Shown here piece by piece: positions 1-4,446 of a stretch of DNA of 9,520 bases. The position numbers were made by a program, and so were the translations under genes. The stretch is taken from the NCBI GenBank assembly GCA_964446745.1, contig CAYURR010000119.1:1-9520 (forward strand), given 5' to 3'. Source of the DNA: CAYURR01 sp964446745. Lineage in GTDB: Bacteria; Bacillota; Clostridia; Lachnospirales; WQUN01. The first letter of the stretch is position 1. Every line of letters begins with the position of its first letter. Below the pieces are notes generated by a model that was not told the origin of the DNA, made no database searches, and worked only from the letters and a program-made list of their open reading frames with translations.

Positions 1-25
1 CAATGGGGTGAAAATCATCTGTCAT
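1..25 (-). CDS. 5' end of a leftward gene of unknown product (partial, cut by window edge)
   Basis: On the minus strand an ATG at 25-23 opens a frame reading MTDDFHPI before the window ends. It is preceded by a consensus AAGGAGG (39-33) with 7 nt spacing, and about 110 nt further upstream there is a TATAAT box. That combination is what makes this more than chance. Eight residues do not identify a family. Being divergent from an AraC-family regulator, it is probably a target gene of that regulator, such as a carbohydrate-metabolism enzyme or transporter component. That is inference from arrangement only. Confidence 0.55.
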
Positions 26-32
26 ATACCCG

Positions 33-39
33 CCTCCTT
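33..39 (-). promoter_or_regulatory. Ribosome binding site of the partial leftward gene
   Basis: The minus strand reads AAGGAGG, a full anti-16S match, 7 nt before the ATG at 25. This site is the main support for calling a gene in the first 25 bases. Confidence 0.65.
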
Positions 40-143
40 ATAAAATAATGTACAGATAAGTGTGTTGAAATACATGAAATAATGTTATAGTTGGATATAA
101 AAATATTCGTGATTTAATTTACTGTGCAATATGACTTAAGATG

Positions 144-171
144 ATTATACCATCGGTAAAATCTTTGTCTT
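144..171 (-). promoter_or_regulatory. Candidate sigma-A promoter for the partial leftward gene
   Basis: On the minus strand there is a perfect TATAAT (149-144) preceded, after 16 nt, by AAGACA (171-166), which matches 4 of 6 positions of TTGACA. Transcription would start near 137 and give a leader of roughly 110 nt. The weak -35 would suit an activator-dependent promoter. I see no equally good promoter for the rightward regulator. Candidates such as TTGAAA at 65-70 with TATAGT at 86-91 have a short 15-nt spacer. Confidence 0.45.
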
Positions 172-236
172 GCTTTTATGTGATATGCTAATTATTGTAT
201 TTTGATATTTTTTATTTTTTTTCATAGGAGGTTGCT

Positions 237-1076
237 ATGTCGATACAGAAGCTAACATACAGAAAAGAATTTTTTCACAGAAATGTGGACTTTACGCATA
301 TAAAATCGATGAAGTATGCTTGGACTATTCATTGCCATGATTTTTTTGAGTTTTTTATTATTCTGGATGGTTGTATGCAACATAACATCAACGATGAAAC
401 AGAGGAACTGTATAAAAATGACTTGGTGTTAATAAGGCCGGATGATGTGCACTGGTTTTTGGAGATAGAAGGTCACGATTGTAGTTATTTAAATATTTCC
501 TTTACCGAAGAGGTATTAAAGATAGTGCTGTTCTTTATGGGTAATGATTACACGGTAGAGCATTTCAAAAACTTAACGGCCCCTCCTAGATGCAGGGTTT
601 CGGATAAACTGTTTACGGAGATCATGGACTGCTATGCGGAGGTATCTACACAGAATCTAGACAGCAAGGATGTACAAATACTGGCGCAAATATTACTGAC
701 AAAAATAATTCTGTATTACATAAAAATCGAATCGAATAAGGATTGTCCGAGATGGCTTATGGATTTGAGCCAGGAGATGAGAAAGAAGGAACATTTTTCA
801 CAGAGTGTATCGATGATGAGCGAATTGAGCGGGAAATCGCATGAGCATATAGCGAGGAATTTCAAAAAATATTTTAACCAAACACCCACAGAGTTTATAA
901 ATGATCTGCGGCTTAATTATTTTGCAAATCTGTTGCTGATGACGAATATGTCTATATTGGATATATGTTTCGAATGCGGCTTTTCATCGGCGAGCTATGC
1001 ATATCAATTATTCAATAAGAAATATACACTTACACCCCAGAAATATAGGGAGCTACATAAACTCGCACTCATCTAA
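237..1076 (+). CDS. AraC-family transcriptional regulator (cupin sensor + HTH_18)
   Basis: This is a soluble one-component regulator of 279 residues, the usual size for the family. Residues ~25-85 look like an AraC-type cupin ligand-binding half, with an HCHDFFEFF segment (His32, His34) and a downstream RPDDVHWF. This layout resembles ChbR/MelR-like sugar-responsive regulators. Residues ~175-276 form the double helix-turn-helix DNA-binding domain: the first HTH is about 190-213 and the second about 238-262 (ILDICFECGFSSASYAYQLF), followed by the typical TPQKYRE end. The ATG is chosen because AGGAGG lies at 226-231 with 5 nt spacing. It diverges from a gene starting at 25, its likely target. 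Its coding DNA is AT-rich compared with the genes to its right (301-360 holds only 16 G/C in 60 bases), possibly a sign of separate ancestry. The family call is firm; the ligand is not known. Confidence 0.93.
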   Translation: MSIQKLTYRKEFFHRNVDFTHIKSMKYAWTIHCHDFFEFFIILDGCMQHNINDETEELYKNDLVLIRPDDVHWFLEIEGHDCSYLNISFTEEVLKIVLFFMGNDYTVEHFKNLTAPPRCRVSDKLFTEIMDCYAEVSTQNLDSKDVQILAQILLTKIILYYIKIESNKDCPRWLMDLSQEMRKKEHFSQSVSMMSELSGKSHEHIARNFKKYFNQTPTEFINDLRLNYFANLLLMTNMSILDICFECGFSSASYAYQLFNKKYTLTPQKYRELHKLALI

Positions 1077-1139
1077 AAAAGGGTCGAAGCAAAAGAAAAC
1101 CTGTGGTTTGAGGTTTGCTTTTGCTTCGACCCTTTTTTT
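1075..1139. terminator. Bidirectional Rho-independent terminator
   Basis: A perfect 15-bp stem pairs 1081-1095 with 1118-1132. After a single A/G mismatch, 5 more pairs follow (1097-1101 with 1112-1116) around a 10-nt loop. A run of six A lies on the left (1075-1080) and seven T on the right (1133-1139), so the hairpin can end transcripts from both directions. It serves the rightward AraC gene and the leftward DUF6465 gene that converge on it. The A run overlaps the AraC stop codon. Confidence 0.93.
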
Positions 1140-1160
1140 GTTTGGGATTATGTATTTGTG

Positions 1161-1358
1161 TTATACGTCAAATTCGCCGCTGACCTTTTCGTTGATCACG
1201 TAATAGCATTTGCGGGATTCCGGTTTATAGTATAAACGCAAATCTACCATGTCTTTCATCTTATTGCCCGCAGCGCGCCATATCTCTTTTGCTGTATCTG
1301 TCAAAACCTTGGTGTCTGTTTGGCTGCCGTGATGCTCGACAAACAACTCCGTCTTCAT
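1161..1358 (-). CDS. Small conserved protein, DUF6465-like
   Basis: A 65-residue protein starting MKTELFVEHHG and ending in GEFDV. The middle has AKEIWRAAGNKMKDMVDLRLYYKPESRKCYYVINEKVSG. From memory this fits the DUF6465 pattern seen in Clostridia/Lachnospiraceae: N-terminal beta strand VE..G, a KxxW helix, then LYxKPE...YYVIN. The function of that family is unknown and nothing here adds an enzymatic motif. The longer frame back to 1421 is rejected, because the start at 1358 has AAGGAGG at 1370-1364 and the promoter -10 box (1398-1393) lies inside the longer version. It has no signal peptide or membrane segment, so it is probably cytoplasmic. It diverges from the kinase gene and ends at the shared terminator. 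Confidence 0.82.
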   Translation of the reverse strand: MKTELFVEHHGSQTDTKVLTDTAKEIWRAAGNKMKDMVDLRLYYKPESRKCYYVINEKVSGEFDV

Positions 1359-1392
1359 GCTTACCTCCTTTATCAATCCAAATTTTGGGTGG

Positions 1393-1421
1393 ATTATACC
1401 CGCAAATGGCCAAAATGTCAA
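1393..1421 (-). promoter_or_regulatory. Consensus sigma-A promoter for the DUF6465-like gene
   Basis: The minus strand carries a perfect TTGACA (1421-1416), an exact 17-nt spacer and a perfect TATAAT (1398-1393). Transcription would start near 1386, about 28 nt before the ATG at 1358. A full-consensus promoter on such a small gene suggests high, mostly unregulated expression. Confidence 0.88.
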
Positions 1422-1458
1422 ACTTCCGGGAAATCTTCTCGGAAATATTACTTATATA

Positions 1459-1487
1459 TTGTCAAGTACAGCTTTATTATATAAAAT
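1459..1487 (+). promoter_or_regulatory. Sigma-A promoter for the PfkB-family kinase gene
   Basis: TTGTCA (1459-1464) and TAAAAT (1482-1487) are separated by 17 nt, each matching 5 of 6 consensus positions. The predicted start near 1494 gives a very short leader that contains the AAGGAG (1497-1502) of the ATG at 1511. Confidence 0.75.
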
Positions 1488-1510
1488 GAAAGAAAAAAGG
1501 AGTGTATGGA

Positions 1511-2656
1511 ATGGATGCAAATATGAAGCAAAACCTTTCGACGTTGCGCGAGACGCTTGAGGGTAAAAAAGGATTTAAGGCAGACATGATAATAGGACTT
1601 GACGGGTTTGTTGATGAGATCGTGCATGTGGTAGACAAGCGACAGGACTTTGATACATTTACACGTGTATCGGAGATAGCGGAGCTCGGTCAGCGCATAA
1701 AAAATGCAGCAGGCCTGAGCACGAATATAGAATTTGTGGTCAATCAGACGAAGCTCGGCGGCAACGGACCGATACTTGCAAATGCGTTGATAGAGTACGG
1801 GGTAGACCTTACATACGTGGGCGCTATCGGCAATCCCGATATACATCCGGTGTTTAAGCCGATGGCCGAAAAGAGCAAGCAGATATACAACATCTGCGAG
1901 CCCGCGCATACGGATGCGTTGGAATTTGAAGACGGCAAGCTGATGCTCGGCAAGCTCTCGGTCTTAAACAGCATCACATGGGATCATCTGAAAAACTTCA
2001 TCGGCGGAACGGAAAAGATAGCCGAGATGATCGACAACTGTGACCTGTTCGGCATGGAAAACTGGACGATGATACCGTATATGAGTGATATCTGGAAAAA
2101 GATCATCGAAGAGGTATTCCCACTGCTGAAGCAAAAAGATCAGAAATCATACGCGTTCTTTGACCTCGCGGATCCCGAGAAGCGTACGAAAGAGGATATA
2201 CTCGAAGCAATGCGTTTGATCGGATGTTTTGAGCAGAAGTTCAAGACGATATTGGGCCTGAATGAAAAGGAGCTCTATGAGATAGCAGAGGTGTTCGATA
2301 TCGCTGTCGATGCCGGACTGCCTAACGACGCGAAGCTTAAGACAACGACTGAGGCCGTATACGGTAAGCTTGGCATCTATTGCCTCGTGGTGCATCCGAC
2401 CAAGGAAGCATGCTGCGTGATCGACGGCAAGTTCTATCAGGTTTACGGACCGTATTGCCCGAAGCCTGTGCTGACAACCGGCGCGGGGGATAACTTCAAC
2501 GCGGGCTTCTGCATGGGTCAGACACTCGGTTTGGATCCGCTCGGTTCGTTGTTGATGGGTGTTTCGACCTCGGGCTTCTATGTCAGGAATGCAAAGAGCC
2601 CGACATACAACGATATCATTACGTTCATAACAGATTGGGAGGCCGAAAGGGTCTAA
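1511..2656 (+). CDS. PfkB-family carbohydrate/nucleoside kinase
   Basis: Predicted cytosolic ribokinase-type kinase, 381 residues, that transfers the ATP gamma-phosphate to a sugar or nucleoside hydroxyl. Numbering from the ATG at 1511: an N-terminal substrate-side strand GLDGFVDEI (29-37), a Gly-rich segment LGGNGPILANAL (~82-93) equal to PfkB signature 1, and TTGAGDNFNAGF (~322-333) equal to PfkB signature 2 with the catalytic base Asp327 in GAGD. It is longer than typical ribokinases (~300), with an insertion around residues 120-230. It may be one of the PfkB subfamilies annotated only as carbohydrate kinase, so the substrate cannot be named. ATG 1511 is preferred over an in-frame GTG at 1502 because AAGGAG lies 8 nt before it and would overlap the GTG. 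It is monocistronic, and no strong terminator follows. Confidence 0.9.
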   Translation: MDANMKQNLSTLRETLEGKKGFKADMIIGLDGFVDEIVHVVDKRQDFDTFTRVSEIAELGQRIKNAAGLSTNIEFVVNQTKLGGNGPILANALIEYGVDLTYVGAIGNPDIHPVFKPMAEKSKQIYNICEPAHTDALEFEDGKLMLGKLSVLNSITWDHLKNFIGGTEKIAEMIDNCDLFGMENWTMIPYMSDIWKKIIEEVFPLLKQKDQKSYAFFDLADPEKRTKEDILEAMRLIGCFEQKFKTILGLNEKELYEIAEVFDIAVDAGLPNDAKLKTTTEAVYGKLGIYCLVVHPTKEACCVIDGKFYQVYGPYCPKPVLTTGAGDNFNAGFCMGQTLGLDPLGSLLMGVSTSGFYVRNAKSPTYNDIITFITDWEAERV

Positions 2657-2670
2657 GTAAAACCCTAAGG

Positions 2671-2724
2671 TTTACAATTTGTTAACAAACTCGCCATAGT
2701 TTATTCAAACAGATACCCTATACT
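2671..2724 (+). promoter_or_regulatory. Candidate regulated promoter of htrA with PhoP-box-like repeats
   Basis: TTTACA (2671-2676) and TTAACA (2682-2687) are 11 bp apart, and TTCAAA (2704-2709) keeps the same phase at 33 bp. The position between them (2693) is degenerate. TTNACA repeats at 11-bp phase are the known pattern of Bacillus PhoP boxes. TATACT (2719-2724) would be a -10 without a good -35, placing the repeats about -60 to -22 from a start near 2731. A 12-bp palindrome (2678-2689) overlaps the second repeat, so another regulator is possible. Confidence 0.35.
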
Positions 2725-2772
2725 CACTTTCGTAAGGACGACAAACACACAGAAAAAATAACCAAAAATGTT

Positions 2773-2778
2773 TATAAT
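2773..2778 (+). promoter_or_regulatory. Possible proximal -10 box of htrA
   Basis: A perfect TATAAT lies 24 nt before the preferred ATG at 2803. At 17-nt spacing the -35 would be CAGAAA (2750-2755), which is poor, so this promoter would need help or be weak. Transcription would start near 2785. Confidence 0.4.
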
Positions 2779-2802
2779 GAATATAGGGAAAGGATGAATA
2801 CC

Positions 2803-4284
2803 ATGTTTGAAAACGAGAGGCTTGAAAAGGAAACAACGGCATACGAGATCAGTAGGGAGTTTGTAAGGCAGACAGAAGAGAACATCGCAGCAGCACAAGC
2901 GCAACAAGTAGCACATGCGCAACAAGTAGCACATGTACATGATACTATGTACGGAGGTGCGCAGACGACTATACCCCATGCACCGCACATGGCGCCGTCC
3001 GCTGCACCGATAACACCGCCGCCTTTGGGGCCTGCACAGACTGCGCAGTATATACACCATGCAAAACCTAAACGTAGCGTGTCCGAAACCCCATTTTGGA
3101 AGAAGACTGTGGCGGCATGCCTTGTGGCTGCTGTTGCATTTGGTGCGATGGGTGTGGGTATCGGCTCCGGCAACAGCATGGTCAGTCATTACCTATCGAG
3201 CAAAAATCAAACGGCTTTGTCTGCTCTAGAAACAGAGGCTGTAACAGCGTCTGCACAGGTGGCAACGCCGCAGGTAGTGGAGAGGATCGTCGAGACTGTA
3301 TCGAAGGACGGCTACATGAGCGTAGCGGATATCGTTAAAAAGACGGCTGATGCGGTTGTAAGCATCAAATCCTCGACGAAGGTAACGGATTTCTTTAACC
3401 GAGTGGGGGAGGTGCCCTCTGCGGGCTCCGGTATCATCTTCCACGAGGAAGGTGACAAGGTATACATCGCAACAAACAATCATGTAATAGAGGACGCAAC
3501 AAAGGTATCGATATCGGTAGACGATAAGACCTCCGTACCCGCAAGTTATGTGGGCAGCGACGCGGTCACGGATCTCGCCGTGATATCGGTAAATAAAGCA
3601 GACATTCAAGAAGCCGGTATTGTCTACAAGTTAGCGATGTTCGGCGACTCCGATAAGTTGCAGATCGGTGACGAAGTCGTGGCTATCGGCAACGCGATGG
3701 GAGAGGGCAAGACCGCCACAAACGGCATCATCAGCGCTATTGACCGCTCAATCACTATAGACGGCAAGACCCTGAAGGTGTTGCAGACGAACGCAGCTAT
3801 AAACCCCGGTAACTCGGGCGGTGCGCTCACAAACAGATTTGGCGAGGTCATCGGTATCAATACCGCTAAGCTGTCGTCGTCGGTGGCAGAGGGCATGGGT
3901 TACAGCATACCGTCAAACGAAGCCAGAGAGGTGCTTGAAGAGCTGCGTACAAACGGCGCCATCAGACGTCCGATGCTCGGTGTGTCGAGTGTTACAATCA
4001 ATGAGGAAACAAAAGACCTGTACGATTTCATACCGCGTGGCGCTACAAAGGGCGTATGTGTAGCCGAGATCGTAAAGGGTAGCAACGCAGCTGCGGCAGG
4101 TATCATGATAGGCGATGTCATCATCAAGTATGACGACAAGGATATCGCGACATCGGCCGATCTCAAGGCAGCGGTCAGCAAGACCAAACCGGATCAGATG
4201 ATTACATTGACGATCTTAAGGGACGGTCAGGAGATGGCAATAGAGGTCATGATGAAGATGCCGGTAGAAGGCACCAATTCATAA
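2803..4284 (+). CDS. htrA: HtrA/DegP-family membrane-anchored serine protease with PDZ domain
   Basis: Extracytoplasmic quality-control protease, 493 residues from the ATG at 2803. In order: a cytoplasmic N-terminal region (~1-98) rich in Ala, Gln, His and Pro that holds two copies of AQQVAH (33-44); one transmembrane anchor (~101-124); a linker (~125-170); a trypsin-like domain with the catalytic triad His227 (TNNHV), Asp257 (DAVTDLAV) and Ser338 (NPGNSGGAL); and one PDZ domain (~390-480). This is the type II membrane layout of Gram-positive HtrA, with the protease outside the cell. The start at 2803 is preferred over ATG 2794, since AAAGGA (2789-2794) gives 8 nt spacing to 2803 and touches the other start. 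The gene has its own promoter region and terminator. It degrades or refolds misfolded exported proteins; family assignment is very secure. Confidence 0.96.
   Translation: MFENERLEKETTAYEISREFVRQTEENIAAAQAQQVAHAQQVAHVHDTMYGGAQTTIPHAPHMAPSAAPITPPPLGPAQTAQYIHHAKPKRSVSETPFWKKTVAACLVAAVAFGAMGVGIGSGNSMVSHYLSSKNQTALSALETEAVTASAQVATPQVVERIVETVSKDGYMSVADIVKKTADAVVSIKSSTKVTDFFNRVGEVPSAGSGIIFHEEGDKVYIATNNHVIEDATKVSISVDDKTSVPASYVGSDAVTDLAVISVNKADIQEAGIVYKLAMFGDSDKLQIGDEVVAIGNAMGEGKTATNGIISAIDRSITIDGKTLKVLQTNAAINPGNSGGALTNRFGEVIGINTAKLSSSVAEGMGYSIPSNEAREVLEELRTNGAIRRPMLGVSSVTINEETKDLYDFIPRGATKGVCVAEIVKGSNAAAAGIMIGDVIIKYDDKDIATSADLKAAVSKTKPDQMITLTILRDGQEMAIEVMMKMPVEGTNS
2899..2934 (+). repeat. Perfect 18-bp tandem duplication inside htrA
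   Basis: The 18-nt unit at 2899-2916 (GCGCAACAAGTAGCACAT) is repeated exactly at 2917-2934. It keeps the reading frame and encodes AQQVAH twice in the cytoplasmic N-terminal tail. A partial GCACAA precedes it at 2893-2898. Absence of even synonymous differences suggests a recent duplication. Confidence 0.95.
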
Positions 4285-4292
4285 CATAATAT

Positions 4293-4344
4293 AAAGGCAG
4301 GGCGCATCTACTTAACGGTAGAGGTGCCTCTGCCTTTTGTTTTT
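4293..4344 (+). terminator. Rho-independent terminator of htrA
   Basis: AAAGGCAG (4293-4300) pairs with CTGCCTTT (4330-4337). Past one bulged T, GGCGC pairs with GTGCC and TCTAC with GTAGA, around the loop 4312-4317. The right side runs into a T-rich tract (4335-4344, one G). It lies 8 nt after the htrA stop codon and before the next gene's promoter, so the two genes are separate units. Confidence 0.9.
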
Positions 4345-4365
4345 CTACGAACTTTTCCCTATAAC

Positions 4366-4394
4366 TTGACATTTTGTAACAAGGTGGATAACAT
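4366..4394 (+). promoter_or_regulatory. Promoter of the DUF2339 gene
   Basis: A perfect TTGACA (4366-4371), 17-nt spacer and TAACAT (4389-4394, 4 of 6) lie just after the htrA terminator. The predicted start near 4401 gives a leader of about 46 nt to the ATG at 4447. Confidence 0.65.
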
Positions 4395-4446
4395 ACCGAT
4401 ATTAGAATGCGTAGCCAGCATTTCTCGCGCGGAAGGAGCGTTGTAT

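Noticed and set aside
201..224. T-rich run before the AraC gene as a phase-variable tract or terminator
   Set aside because: The longest uninterrupted T run is about 8, it is outside the coding frame, and no hairpin precedes it.
1359..1421. Extension of the DUF6465-like protein by 21 residues
   Set aside because: The perfect -10 box at 1393-1398 lies within it, so its ATG would precede the transcription start; the internal ATG at 1358 has AAGGAGG.
1448..1909. Minus-strand open frame of 153 codons over the kinase start
   Set aside because: It would cover the kinase promoter and start, has His/Cys/Tyr-rich antisense composition and no ribosome binding site.
2657..2675. Hairpin after the kinase stop as a terminator
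   Set aside because: Only 7 pairs with one bulge and no following T tract (AATTTG), so it is not a convincing Rho-independent terminator. It overlaps the repeat-bearing htrA upstream region instead.
2701..3189. Long Cys/Arg-rich minus-strand open frames (162 and 135 codons) opposite the htrA N-terminus
   Set aside because: They mirror the low-complexity coding of htrA, show no ribosome binding site or family likeness, and the sense frame is a clear HtrA.
4324..4446. Extension of the DUF2339 protein by 41 residues
   Set aside because: It would begin inside the htrA terminator hairpin and span the TTGACA promoter; the ATG at 4447 has AAGGAG at ideal spacing.
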